The position numbers and the translations under genes were made by a program. DNA of 64,000 nucleotides from Martinezella rhizogenes (lineage in GTDB: Bacteria > Pseudomonadota > Alphaproteobacteria > Rhizobiales > Rhizobiaceae), in the NCBI RefSeq assembly GCF_027460065.1, contig NZ_JAPYZZ010000001.1:190864-254863 (forward strand). The letters run 5' to 3'. Below are positions 10,170 to 19,299 of this stretch, one piece after another. Below the pieces are notes generated by a model. That model did no database searches. It worked only from the letters and a program-made list of their open reading frames with translations, and had not been told where the DNA came from. Every line of letters begins with the position of its first letter. The first letter of the stretch is position 1.

Positions 10170-11645
10170 ATGAGCAGTCAGATCATTCCTGTTGAACCTT
10201 TTGATTGTGTCGTTTTCGGCGGCACGGGCGATCTTGCCGAGCGCAAGCTTCTGCCGGCCCTTTATCACCGCCAGGTCGAAGGCCAGTTCACGGAGCCGAC
10301 CCGCATTATCGGCGCGTCGCGTTCGGTCATGACCCATGAGGAATATCGCAAATTCGCGCAGGACGCCCTGAAGGAGCACCTGAAGGCCGGCGAATATGAC
10401 GATGCGCAGGTTGCCGTGTTCCTGAACAGGCTTTTTTATGTGCCCGTTGATGCGAAGGGCAGCAATGGCTGGGACGTGCTGAAGAAGCTGCTCGATGAGG
10501 GCAAAGAGCGCGTGCGCGCCTTTTATCTGGCCGTCGCGCCCGGCATTTTCGGCGATATCGCCGACAAGATCCGTGAGCACAAGCTGATCACCCGCTCGAC
10601 CCGCATCGTCGTCGAAAAGCCGATCGGCCGCGATCTCGCCTCCGCGCAGGAACTCAATGACACCATCGGCCACGTCTTCAAGGAAGAGCAGATATTCCGC
10701 ATCGACCACTATCTCGGCAAGGAGACGGTGCAGAACCTGATGGCGCTGCGCTTCGCCAATGCGCTTTACGAGCCGCTGTGGAATTCCGCCCATATCGACC
10801 ACGTACAGATCACCGTTGCCGAAGCGGTCGGTCTTGAAGGCCGCGCCGGTTATTACGACAAGGCCGGGGCGCTGCGCGACATGGTGCAGAACCATATCCT
10901 CCAGCTTCTTTGCCTCGTGGCCATGGAGCCACCCGCTTCGATGAAATCGGAAGCCGTGCGCGACGAAAAGCTCAAGGTCCTGCGGTCGCTGAAGCCGATC
11001 GATACCAGCAATGTCGAAAAGCTGACGGTACGCGGCCAGTACCGCGCCGGCGCTTCCGCCGGTGGTCCGGTCAAGGGCTATCTGGAAGAGCTGGAAGGCG
11101 GCGTTTCCAACACTGAAACCTTCGTCGCCATCAAGGCCGAAATCGCCAACTGGCGCTGGGCGGGCGTTCCCTTCTACATCCGTACCGGCAAACGCCTCGC
11201 GACCCGCGTTTCGGAAATCGTCGTCACCTTCAAGCAGATTCCGCACTCGATCTTCGACGATGCGGCCGGCAAGATCGAAGCCAACAAGCTGGTCATTCGC
11301 CTGCAGCCGGATGAAGGCGTCAAGCAGTCGCTCCTCATCAAGGACCCCGGCCCGGGCGGCATGCGCCTGCGTCAGGTCTCGCTGGACATGAGCTTTGCCG
11401 AAGCTTTCAACGTGCGCAGCCCCGATGCCTATGAACGGCTGTTGATGGACACCATCCGTTCCAACCAGACGCTGTTCATGCGCCGCGACGAGGTCGAGGC
11501 CGCCTGGGACTGGATCGACCCCATCTTGAAGAGCTGGGAAGATCTGGGACAGGGCGTACAGGGTTACACTGCCGGCACCTGGGGCCCGAGCGGTTCGATC
11601 GCACTGATCGAGCGCGACGGCCGCACCTGGCACGATGCCGACTGA
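10170..11645 (+). CDS. zwf: Glucose-6-phosphate 1-dehydrogenase
   Basis: This 491-aa enzyme oxidises glucose-6-phosphate to 6-phosphogluconolactone with NAD(P)+. The nucleotide-binding GGTGDLAERKLLPAL is near residue 17, and the active-site signature RIDHYLGKE is at 177-185. The ATG at 10170 (MSSQIIPVEPFD) gives the usual rhizobial length; an in-frame ATG at 10134 is possible but lacks support. It is first in a zwf-pgl-edd set, the upper Entner-Doudoroff route that is the main sugar pathway of rhizobia. The eda aldolase is not in the window. Confidence 0.97.
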   Translation: MSSQIIPVEPFDCVVFGGTGDLAERKLLPALYHRQVEGQFTEPTRIIGASRSVMTHEEYRKFAQDALKEHLKAGEYDDAQVAVFLNRLFYVPVDAKGSNGWDVLKKLLDEGKERVRAFYLAVAPGIFGDIADKIREHKLITRSTRIVVEKPIGRDLASAQELNDTIGHVFKEEQIFRIDHYLGKETVQNLMALRFANALYEPLWNSAHIDHVQITVAEAVGLEGRAGYYDKAGALRDMVQNHILQLLCLVAMEPPASMKSEAVRDEKLKVLRSLKPIDTSNVEKLTVRGQYRAGASAGGPVKGYLEELEGGVSNTETFVAIKAEIANWRWAGVPFYIRTGKRLATRVSEIVVTFKQIPHSIFDDAAGKIEANKLVIRLQPDEGVKQSLLIKDPGPGGMRLRQVSLDMSFAEAFNVRSPDAYERLLMDTIRSNQTLFMRRDEVEAAWDWIDPILKSWEDLGQGVQGYTAGTWGPSGSIALIERDGRTWHDAD

Positions 11646-11655
11646 GGGCCTGGCG

Positions 11656-12354
11656 ATGAGCGAAACGATCCACGTCTTCGACACCGCCGCCGAACTGGCC
11701 ACCGCTCTGGCGGCGGAGGTTGCCAAGCGCCTTGATGCGGCGACCAAGGAACGGGGGGCCGCAAGTATTGCGGTCTCCGGCGGCTCGACACCGAAACTGT
11801 TCTTTCAGGCGCTTTCCCGGCACGATCTCGACTGGCCCAATATCAGCGTGACGCTGGTGGACGAGCGTTTCGTGCCACCGGAAAGCGACCGTTCGAACCA
11901 TCGCCTCGTTGCCGAAAATCTTCTGCAGGACAAGGCGAAGGCGGCCTATTTCGTGCCGCTGTTCCAGCCGGCGGCCTCGCCGGAGGATGCGGCCACACTT
12001 GCCACCGTCAAGACCGAAGCGATCTGCGATCCTTTCGACGTCGTCATTCTCGGCATGGGAACGGATGGCCACACGGCATCGTTCTTCCCGGGCGGCGACA
12101 ATCTCTACGAAGCGCTTGATCTCGACGAGCCGCGTGGCGTTTTGACCATGGCGGCGGAAAATGCCGGAGAGGAGCGGTTGACCTTCAACTTCTCCAGCCT
12201 GCACGATGCCGATTTTCTGGTGCTGCATATCGAAGGCGCCGCCAAGAAGGCGACGCTGGAGAAAGCGCAATCGGGCGAGGATGAGGACGAAATGCCTGTT
12301 CGCGCCGTGCTGAACCGGGCAGAAACGCCCGTGGATATATACTGGGCGCCATAA
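11656..12354 (+). CDS. pgl: 6-phosphogluconolactonase
   Basis: The 232-aa enzyme hydrolyses 6-phosphogluconolactone to 6-phosphogluconate. Recognisable blocks are IAVSGGSTPKLFFQAL near the N-terminus, VTLVDERFVPP, and MGTDGHTASFFPG, the family's phosphate-binding segment. The start at MSETIHVF has a GAGGG ribosome site. An in-frame ATG at 11635 would overlap zwf. It follows zwf by 10 bp and is almost certainly translated from the same mRNA. Confidence 0.95.
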   Translation: MSETIHVFDTAAELATALAAEVAKRLDAATKERGAASIAVSGGSTPKLFFQALSRHDLDWPNISVTLVDERFVPPESDRSNHRLVAENLLQDKAKAAYFVPLFQPAASPEDAATLATVKTEAICDPFDVVILGMGTDGHTASFFPGGDNLYEALDLDEPRGVLTMAAENAGEERLTFNFSSLHDADFLVLHIEGAAKKATLEKAQSGEDEDEMPVRAVLNRAETPVDIYWAP

Positions 12355-12476
12355 GCCACGCGGCCGCCGCACCTGCGGCCCGCGAAAACGCCCAACGACA
12401 TGAAGACTGAAACACGACAACCGGCCGCTCACCTCCCGGAACGCCGGTTGCCGACCAACGAACAGGATGAACGCCC

Positions 12477-14297
12477 ATGTCCGCCGATTCCCGCATTCAG
12501 GCCATTACCGCCCGCATCGTCGAACGTTCCAAGCCCTACCGCGAGACCTATCTCGAGCGGCTGCGGCTGCAGGTCTCAAAAGGCGTTCACCGTTCCGTGC
12601 TTTCCTGCGGCAACCTTGCGCACGGGTTTGCGGTCTGTTCCCCCGCCGACAAGGATATCCTTGCCGGCGACCGGGTTCCCAATCTCGGCATCATCACCGC
12701 CTATAACGACATGCTTTCGGCGCACCAGCCTTACGAGACCTTTCCGGCGATCATCCGTGATGCGGCAAAGGAAGCGGGCGGCATAGCGCAGGTGGCTGGC
12801 GCGGTTCCCGCCATGTGCGACGGCGTGACCCAGGGCCAGCCCGGCATGGAGCTCTCGCTGTTCTCCCGCGATGCCATCGCCATGGCGGCCGGCATCGGCC
12901 TCTCGCACAACATGTTCGACGCCGCCGTCTATCTCGGCGTCTGTGACAAGATCGTGCCCGGCCTCGTCATCGCCGCGCTCGCCTTCGGCCACCTGCCCGC
13001 CGTCTTCGTCCCCGCCGGCCCGATGACATCGGGTCTGCCGAATGACGAGAAATCACGCATTCGCCAGCTTTATGCCGAAGGCAAGGTCGGCCGCGAGGAG
13101 CTTCTCGAAGCGGAATCGAAATCCTATCATGGCCCCGGCACCTGCACCTTCTACGGTACGGCCAATTCGAACCAGATGCTGATGGAGATCATGGGTTTCC
13201 ACATGCCCGGTTCGTCCTTCATCAATCCCGGCACGCCGCTGCGTGATGCACTAACGCGTGAAGCAGCCAAGCGCGCGCTCGCCATCACCGCGCAGGGCAA
13301 TGAGTTCACGCCGGCGGGCGAGATGATTGATGAGAGATCCGTCGTCAACGGCGTCGTCGGCCTGCATGCAACCGGTGGCTCCACCAACCACACCATGCAT
13401 CTGATCGCCATGGCGCGTGCCGCTGGCATCATCCTCACTTGGCAGGATATTTCCGATCTTTCCGACATCGTGCCGCTGCTCGCCCGCGTTTACCCCAACG
13501 GCCTTGCGGATGTGAACCATTTCCACGCCGCCGGCGGCATGGGCTTCCTCATCAAGCAGCTGCTGAAACAGGGCTTCGTACACGATGACGTGCGCACCGT
13601 CTTCGGACAGGGGCTTGCGGCCTACACCGTCGATGCCATGCTTGACGAGAAGGGCGCTGTCACCCGCCAGCCCTCCCCCGAACAGAGCCATGACCCGAAG
13701 GTTCTTTCCAGCATCGAAACGCCGTTCCAGCCGACTGGCGGCCTGAAGATGCTGACCGGCAATCTCGGCAAATCGGTCATCAAGATTTCCGCCGTCAAGC
13801 CGGAACGCCATATCATCGAGGCACCGGCGATCGTCTTCCATGACCAGCAGGAGCTTCAGGACGCGTTCAAGGACGGCAAGCTCAACCGCGACTTCATTGC
13901 CGTCGTGCGCTTCCAGGGACCGAAGGCGAACGGCATGCCGGAACTGCACCGCCTGACGCCGCCGCTCGGCGTGTTGCAGGATCGCGGCTTCAAGGTGGCG
14001 CTGGTGACGGATGGGCGCATGTCCGGCGCATCCGGCAAGGTGCCGGCCGCTATCCACGTCACGCCCGAAGCCTCCGATTGCGGCCCGATCTCGCTCATCC
14101 GCGATGGCGACATCATCCGTCTCGACGCCATTTCTGGCTCGCTCGAGGTGCTGGTTTCTGCCGCCGAGCTGGCGAAACGCGAACCGGCGCGCGCCGATCT
14201 CTCCGGCAATGAATGGGGCATGGGCCGCGAACTTTTCGCCCCCTTCCGCCGCAATGCCGGCCCGGCCGATCAGGGCGCCAGCGTTCTGTTCCATTGA
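12477..14297 (+). CDS. edd: Phosphogluconate dehydratase
   Basis: This 606-aa IlvD/Edd-family enzyme converts 6-phosphogluconate to KDPG. Visible signatures include [14 protein letters not shown] (an iron-sulfur ligand cysteine), [14 protein letters not shown] with another cysteine, and [20 protein letters not shown] near the C-terminus. It is third in the zwf-pgl-edd cluster after a 122-bp gap, which may contain a secondary promoter. A long hairpin follows the stop. Confidence 0.97.
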   Translation: MSADSRIQAITARIVERSKPYRETYLERLRLQVSKGVHRSVLSCGNLAHGFAVCSPADKDILAGDRVPNLGIITAYNDMLSAHQPYETFPAIIRDAAKEAGGIAQVAGAVPAMCDGVTQGQPGMELSLFSRDAIAMAAGIGLSHNMFDAAVYLGVCDKIVPGLVIAALAFGHLPAVFVPAGPMTSGLPNDEKSRIRQLYAEGKVGREELLEAESKSYHGPGTCTFYGTANSNQMLMEIMGFHMPGSSFINPGTPLRDALTREAAKRALAITAQGNEFTPAGEMIDERSVVNGVVGLHATGGSTNHTMHLIAMARAAGIILTWQDISDLSDIVPLLARVYPNGLADVNHFHAAGGMGFLIKQLLKQGFVHDDVRTVFGQGLAAYTVDAMLDEKGAVTRQPSPEQSHDPKVLSSIETPFQPTGGLKMLTGNLGKSVIKISAVKPERHIIEAPAIVFHDQQELQDAFKDGKLNRDFIAVVRFQGPKANGMPELHRLTPPLGVLQDRGFKVALVTDGRMSGASGKVPAAIHVTPEASDCGPISLIRDGDIIRLDAISGSLEVLVSAAELAKREPARADLSGNEWGMGRELFAPFRRNAGPADQGASVLFH

Positions 14298-14303
14298 TCG
14301 TCC

Positions 14304-14336
14304 GAAAGGCGAAAACTGATGCGGTTTTCGCCTTTC
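14304..14336 (+). terminator. Terminator-like hairpin after edd
   Basis: A perfect 13-bp stem GAAAGGCGAAAAC/GTTTTCGCCTTTC with a 7-base loop starts six bases after the edd stop. The T-run is weak, so termination efficiency is uncertain. Confidence 0.7.
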
Positions 14337-14515
14337 AACCCTGCTTTGCAGCATCGCCCAACTGCACTTTCTCGCCCCTGACGGTCCGGTGCAGAAACCG
14401 CTTTATTTCCCATTTCTGAAACGCCAAACTTGTCATGCGGCTGTGATGATTGCCCTTTAGGGCCTTCTCAACAGCCGGGGGACGGTGTTGCAGTTTCGGA
14501 TGATGGGGCCAGGAC

Positions 14516-15880
14516 ATGACGATTTTCTCGAGCAAACGCCGCGATGTGCTGAAGCTTATGGCAGGCACCGCCATGCTGCCGCTGTTGGTGGCGGCGACGC
14601 CTGTTATGGCGCAGGATGTGGCGCTGCGTGCGATCATCATCTCCGACCTGCATTCGGCCTATGAGCGTATCGGCCAGCTTCTCGCGGCAATAGAAACCCG
14701 CATTGCCGCCGACAAGGTACCCCATATCATTCTCCTGAACGGTGACCTGTTCGAGATCGGCAATGCGGTGGCGGCACGGTCCGCCGGTGAAATCGAGTGG
14801 ACATTCCTCGCGGCGCTCGCCAGGCTCGCTCCCACCGTCATCAATATCGGCAATCACGAGCCTGATATCGACAATGACCTCGCCAATTTCGTTACCCGCG
14901 CCCAGGCGCTCGGCATCACTGTGTTTTCCAACATCATCGACAAGCGCAGTGGAAAACCCTATGCGCCTGACAGGGCCGAGGTGAAGGTCGGCGATCGGAA
15001 GGCCATCCTCGCGGGCCTCGCCACCAATGCGATCAACACCTATCCCAAGGCCACGCGCGAGATGCTCGACATTCCGCAGCCGGTCGAATGGGCGAAGGCC
15101 AATCTGCCCGAAATCGTCAAAGCGGACGCGATCAATATCGTTCTGAGCCACGCCGGTGTCGTCGCCGACCGCGATATCCTGCCGCTGCTGCCTGATGGCA
15201 CGCTGCTGGTCGGCGGCCATGATCACCTGAACTTCGTGCATGAACAGGGCGCGACGCGTTATGTCCATACCGGCTCCTGGTGCACCTCCATGACGGTGGC
15301 GACGATCGCCGCTCCCGGCAAGGCTGCCGCCATCGAGACTGTCACCATCGATCGTGATGCTCCCGCATCCCCTGCCCTCAAGACCCTGATCGAGCAGACC
15401 CTTCAAAAGCACCTGACCGCGGAAGAGCGGGAAATCGTCGGCAAGTCTGCCAAGGCGATGACCGTCGATGAGGCCGGCCGCCATGTGGCGCAGCTTATCG
15501 CTGCAAAAACCGGCGCCGATGTCGGCTTCGTCGGCCACACCTCCTTCGGTGCTGGTCTGCCGGAGGGCGACATTCGCCGCTACGACTTCAACGCCTCGCT
15601 GCGTTTCGACGGCAAACTGATGGTGACGGAGGTGGATGGCGAGGCGCTTGCTGGAATCCTCAAGCGATGCAATCAGGATGGCGACATTCCGCTCGCCGCC
15701 CGCACCGGCGACTATCTCTACGCCATGCCGGAAAAGCCGGAAAAGAAAGACCGCTACAAGCTCGTCTGCAACGACTGGTCAGCCACCAACCAGAAATCCT
15801 ATTTCGGCCGTGGCGACCTGACCTTTACCGAGGTGATGGATGTGAAGCTGAAGCAGACGGTTCTGGGCGGACTTTCTTAA
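14516..15880 (+). CDS. Tat-exported metallophosphatase, 5'-nucleotidase type
   Basis: The protein is 454 aa. Its N-terminus SSKRRDVLKLM followed by a hydrophobic run ending VMAQD is a twin-arginine signal, so the enzyme is folded before export to the periplasm. Calcineurin-like metal-ligand motifs appear in order: SDLHS (residues 43-47), NGDLFE (75-80), GNHE (112-115), SHAG (about 206) and GGHDHLNF (about 228). A C-terminal domain (about 300-440) fits the 5'-nucleotidase substrate-binding domain. It probably dephosphorylates nucleotides or related esters. It stands alone between the edd cluster and a minus-strand gene. Confidence 0.88.
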   Translation: MTIFSSKRRDVLKLMAGTAMLPLLVAATPVMAQDVALRAIIISDLHSAYERIGQLLAAIETRIAADKVPHIILLNGDLFEIGNAVAARSAGEIEWTFLAALARLAPTVINIGNHEPDIDNDLANFVTRAQALGITVFSNIIDKRSGKPYAPDRAEVKVGDRKAILAGLATNAINTYPKATREMLDIPQPVEWAKANLPEIVKADAINIVLSHAGVVADRDILPLLPDGTLLVGGHDHLNFVHEQGATRYVHTGSWCTSMTVATIAAPGKAAAIETVTIDRDAPASPALKTLIEQTLQKHLTAEEREIVGKSAKAMTVDEAGRHVAQLIAAKTGADVGFVGHTSFGAGLPEGDIRRYDFNASLRFDGKLMVTEVDGEALAGILKRCNQDGDIPLAARTGDYLYAMPEKPEKKDRYKLVCNDWSATNQKSYFGRGDLTFTEVMDVKLKQTVLGGLS

Positions 15881-15900
15881 AGCTGCAGATCATCCGGGCC

Positions 15901-16257
15901 TCAGAACGAGCGGATATCCAGCTTCCGGTCCCTATGGGCCGGATGGGTGCTGAACACGAAAATACGGTCCAGTTCCTTCTGTGTCAGCATGCGCAGGAAG
16001 CGGACGTGGATGGTGTTGTTGGCGTTGACGCGCAACATGACGCAGCCGATCTTACTGATGCGGGCGTCGGGAATATCGAGATAGAACTGGTTGGGCAGGT
16101 TATATTTCGTCAGCAGTGCCAGCACCGCTTCGGTCTGGGAGATGCGGATGACGTCGCAGCGGCGCGCCGCCATGTGCATCACGGCCTTTTCAGTATATTC
16201 GATGCGTGCCGCATTCATGGTATCTTCCATGCGAAACCGGCTTTCGCGGTCATACAT
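15901..16257 (-). CDS. Small PilZ-like protein
   Basis: The product is 118 aa from ATG 16257, which has AAGGAAG at good distance; a longer TTG-started form to 16338 is less likely. The pattern CDVIRIS...LPNQFYLDIPDARISKIGCVMLRV...IHVRFL follows the beta-barrel layout of PilZ domains. The hallmark (D/N)xSxxG is replaced by RISQTEA, and only a weak RESRFR lies upstream. If it is PilZ-derived, it may not bind cyclic-di-GMP. It is convergent with the metallophosphatase gene. Function unknown. Confidence 0.6.
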   Translation of the reverse strand: MYDRESRFRMEDTMNAARIEYTEKAVMHMAARRCDVIRISQTEAVLALLTKYNLPNQFYLDIPDARISKIGCVMLRVNANNTIHVRFLRMLTQKELDRIFVFSTHPAHRDRKLDIRSF

Positions 16258-16445
16258 GAAGGATTCTTCCTTGCTCAGGAAATGGTTCCTGATGACACCC
16301 GCCCCGCTCTGCACGCCCAGACTCCCATGCTCATTCAATGGCTCGAGACTAGGCCATAGTCTTTAACAATTCATATCAGGGCCCTCTTAAACAGAGCCGG
16401 AAGCGGGACATTTCCGGTGTTTTTCCACAAGGGCAAAAAAGCCAT

Positions 16446-16476
16446 GAAAGACCCCGGAACGGCAGTGTTCCGGGGT
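16446..16476 (-). terminator. Intrinsic terminator after aglK
   Basis: On the minus strand a 9-bp perfect stem CCCCGGAAC/GTTCCGGGG (16467-16475 and 16452-16460) is followed by TCTTTC. It lies just downstream of the aglK stop and most likely ends the agl transcript. Confidence 0.8.
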
Positions 16477-16498
16477 GAACTTTTCAGATCGCGGTCCC

Positions 16499-17587
16499 TT
16501 ATGGGCGGTAGGTCTTGCCGGCGGCGTCAAAGAGGTGGAGCTTTTCCTGTGGCGCCGCAAACCGCAGCGTTTCACCCTTGCTGACGGAAACTATGCTCGG
16601 CACCTTGACGATAATCGGCTCCTGGCCTTTCGGCGCTTCAAGATAGAGCAGTGTCACTTCACCCAAAGCCTCGACAATCGTGACCTTGCCTTCGAAAAGG
16701 TAATCATCGCCGGTGACGATGCTGAGATCTTCGGGCCGAACCCCGAAGCTCGCAGCCTTACCTTGCTCGGTGGCAGGGGTCGGAACGCTGACGGCAAGCG
16801 TCTTGCCACCGGCCAGTTCGATTGACGTGCGTTCGCCGGTTCCGACGATCTTCGCGGCGATGATGTTCATGGCGGGCGAGCCGATGAACTTCGCCACGAA
16901 AAGATTGGCCGGCCTTTCGTAAAGTTCGAGCGGCGGGCCGACCTGTTCGACACGGCCGGCATTCAAAACGACGATGCGGTCCGCCAGAGTCATTGCCTCG
17001 ACCTGGTCGTGGGTGACGTAGATCATCGTCGTATCGGCCATCTGCTCGTTGAGCTTGGCGATCTCGATACGGGTGGCGACACGCAGGGCAGCGTCAAGGT
17101 TCGACAGCGGCTCATCGAACAGGAAGACCTTGGGATTGCGGCAGATGGCGCGGCCGATGGCGACGCGCTGGCGTTGGCCGCCGGACAGAGCCTTGGGCAG
17201 ACGTTCCAGATATTGCGTGAGCTGCAGAATTTCGGCGGCGGCGCGAACGCGGCGGTCGATCTCCTGCCTGTTTTCCTTGGCGATCTTCATGCCGAAGGCC
17301 ATGTTGTCATAGACAGTCATATGCGGATAAAGCGCATAGGACTGGAACACCATGGCGATGCCCCGGCGCGAGGGCGGGATTTCATTGACCAGCTGGCCGT
17401 CGATGAACATCTCGCCGCCGGTGATTTCCTCCAGACCGGCGATCATGCGCAGAAGCGTCGATTTTCCGCAGCCGGACGGGCCGACAAAAACGATGAATTC
17501 GCCCTGCTCGATCGAAAGATCGATGCCGTGCAGGACCTTCACCTGCCCGTATGATTTGCGGATATCCTTGAGAACGAGACTTGTCAT
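16499..17587 (-). CDS. aglK: Alpha-glucoside ABC transporter ATP-binding protein
   Basis: This 362-aa ATPase energises uptake. Walker A GPSGCGKST, signature LSGGQRQRVAIGRA and Walker B VFLFDEPLSNLD are intact, and the C-terminal third is a TOBE-type regulatory domain of the MalK/UgpC class. The start at 17587 has GGAGG seven bases upstream; the frame is open further upstream but overlaps aglA. It is last of aglE-aglF-aglG-aglA-aglK, the operon order known from Sinorhizobium meliloti, where the system imports sucrose, maltose and trehalose. The terminator at 16446 follows. Confidence 0.95.
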   Translation of the reverse strand: MTSLVLKDIRKSYGQVKVLHGIDLSIEQGEFIVFVGPSGCGKSTLLRMIAGLEEITGGEMFIDGQLVNEIPPSRRGIAMVFQSYALYPHMTVYDNMAFGMKIAKENRQEIDRRVRAAAEILQLTQYLERLPKALSGGQRQRVAIGRAICRNPKVFLFDEPLSNLDAALRVATRIEIAKLNEQMADTTMIYVTHDQVEAMTLADRIVVLNAGRVEQVGPPLELYERPANLFVAKFIGSPAMNIIAAKIVGTGERTSIELAGGKTLAVSVPTPATEQGKAASFGVRPEDLSIVTGDDYLFEGKVTIVEALGEVTLLYLEAPKGQEPIIVKVPSIVSVSKGETLRFAAPQEKLHLFDAAGKTYRP

Positions 17588-17607
17588 GGGTGGTCCTCCC
17601 TGTTCTG

Positions 17608-19293
17608 TCAGGCGTAACGGGCGAAGAAAGCGCCCCATGCCGGAAGTTCTACGCTTCTGCCTTCAAGGCCGCTTGCAAAGCCGTGACCTTCGAGAACCTC
17701 CCAGTTCCCTTCCGGCAGCGTGGCTTTTGCCGGCGTTGCGGACAGGTTGAAGAGGCAAAGAACGGTTTCGTTGCCCAGCTTGCGGGTATAGCTCAGCACC
17801 TCGCCCTCAACCGGCTGGAATTCGATACCACCCTTTGCGAAGGCCGGGTGCTGCCTGCGGAAAGCGAGGAAGCGGCGGTAATGTTCCAGCACCGAAGCTT
17901 CATTGCCCTGCTGGGCGCTGACGGCGCGCTGCTTGTGTTCGGCCGGAATGGGCAGCCATGTCTTGTCCGACGTCGAGAAACCAGCCTGTGCGTGGCCGGC
18001 ATCCCACACCATCGGCGTGCGGCAACCGTCGCGGCCCTTGAATTCCGGCCAGAACTGGATGCCGTATGGATCCTGCAAATCCTCAAAGGCGATATCGGCT
18101 TCGGTGAGACCGAGTTCCTCACCCTCATAGATGCAGACGGAGCCGCGCTGCGTCATCAGCAGCGCCGAGAGAACCTTGGCGAAAGCGTCCTTATCCTCGA
18201 CATGCTCGCCCCAGCGGCTGACATGGCGAACCACATCATGGTTGGAGAACGCCCAGCAGGCCCAGCCTTCCGGTGCGGCTCTGGCGAAATCCGCCTGCAC
18301 ATCGGCAACACGCTGCGGGGTGAGCGCATCCGGCGCCAGGAATTCGAAGGCGTAGCACATCTGCATCTTATCGTCGCCGGACGTATATTCGCCGACGATT
18401 TCGAGGCCACGCTGACTATCGCCGACTTCACCGACGGCGGCAATGTCGGGGAATTCGTCCAGCACGGCGCGGAAACGCTTCAGGAAGGCGATGTTTTCCG
18501 GGCGGTTCTTGTCGTAGAGGTGTTCCTGGAAGTTATAGGGATTGACCGCAGGTGCCGTGGAGGCATTGCGGCGCTCCGGCGCCAGCGCCGGATTGTCGCG
18601 CAGCTCAAGGTCATGGAAATAGAAGTTGATGGTGTCGAGGCGGAAACCATCGACGCCGCGCTTCAGCCAGAAACGGGTGATGTTTAGCAGCTCTTCCTGC
18701 ACTTCAGGGTTATGCAGGTTGAGGTCCGGCTGCGAGGTCAGGAAGTTGTGCATGTAATATTGCATGCGGGTCGGGTCCCACTGCCAGCCCGGACCGCCGA
18801 AGATCGACAGCCAGTTGTTGGGCGGCGTGCCATCCGGCTTGCCGTCCGACCAGACATACCAATCCGATTTCGCATTATTGCGGCTGGCGCGGCTTTCCAC
18901 GAACCATGGGTGCTGGTCCGAGGTATGCGACATGACGAGGTCGATCATGACGCGGATGCCCAGGCGATGGGCCTCGGTGATCAGCCCGTCGAAATCGGCA
19001 AGCGTGCCGAACATCGGATCGACATCGACATAATTCGACACGTCGTAGCCGAAATCCTTCATCGGCGAGGTGAAGAAGGGCGAAATCCAGATGGCATCTG
19101 CACCGAGGCCGGCAATATGCGCCAGCCGGTCGGTGATGCCCTTGAGGTCACCGATACCGTCGCCATTGGAGTCCTGATAGGAGCGCGGATAGATCTGATA
19201 GATAACAGCGCCGCGCCACCAATCCTTGTTGGGAGTCAAAGCGGAAGTCACCGAAGCGGTCATGGAAGTGTCCTGTCTGGTATGGGCGTTCAT
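17608..19293 (-). CDS. aglA: Alpha-glucosidase (GH13)
   Basis: The 561-aa cytoplasmic enzyme hydrolyses imported alpha-glucosides. GH13 conserved regions are visible: DLVMSHTSDQHPWF, GFRLDTINFYF (nucleophile Asp), AVGEVGD (acid/base Glu) and SNHDVVRHV (transition-state Asp). The opening WWRGAVIYQIYPRSYQDSNG is typical of oligo-1,6/alpha-glucosidases. It starts 6 bp after the aglG stop, with GGGAGG about 10 bp upstream; an alternative ATG lies at 19263. Its place inside the transporter operon couples uptake and cleavage. Confidence 0.95.
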   Translation of the reverse strand: MNAHTRQDTSMTASVTSALTPNKDWWRGAVIYQIYPRSYQDSNGDGIGDLKGITDRLAHIAGLGADAIWISPFFTSPMKDFGYDVSNYVDVDPMFGTLADFDGLITEAHRLGIRVMIDLVMSHTSDQHPWFVESRASRNNAKSDWYVWSDGKPDGTPPNNWLSIFGGPGWQWDPTRMQYYMHNFLTSQPDLNLHNPEVQEELLNITRFWLKRGVDGFRLDTINFYFHDLELRDNPALAPERRNASTAPAVNPYNFQEHLYDKNRPENIAFLKRFRAVLDEFPDIAAVGEVGDSQRGLEIVGEYTSGDDKMQMCYAFEFLAPDALTPQRVADVQADFARAAPEGWACWAFSNHDVVRHVSRWGEHVEDKDAFAKVLSALLMTQRGSVCIYEGEELGLTEADIAFEDLQDPYGIQFWPEFKGRDGCRTPMVWDAGHAQAGFSTSDKTWLPIPAEHKQRAVSAQQGNEASVLEHYRRFLAFRRQHPAFAKGGIEFQPVEGEVLSYTRKLGNETVLCLFNLSATPAKATLPEGNWEVLEGHGFASGLEGRSVELPAWGAFFARYA

Positions 19294-19299
19294 GGAATG

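Noticed and set aside
10131..11747. 538-codon open frame on the minus strand opposite zwf
   Set aside because: It is a GC-rich shadow of zwf and pgl with no recognisable domain and no ribosome site.
13251..14354. 367-codon open frame opposite edd
   Set aside because: Antisense shadow of a highly conserved gene.
16397..16424. CCGGAA/TTCCGG hairpin followed by TGTTTTT on the plus strand
   Set aside because: It looks like a weak terminator, but no plus-strand gene ends there, so it was not called.
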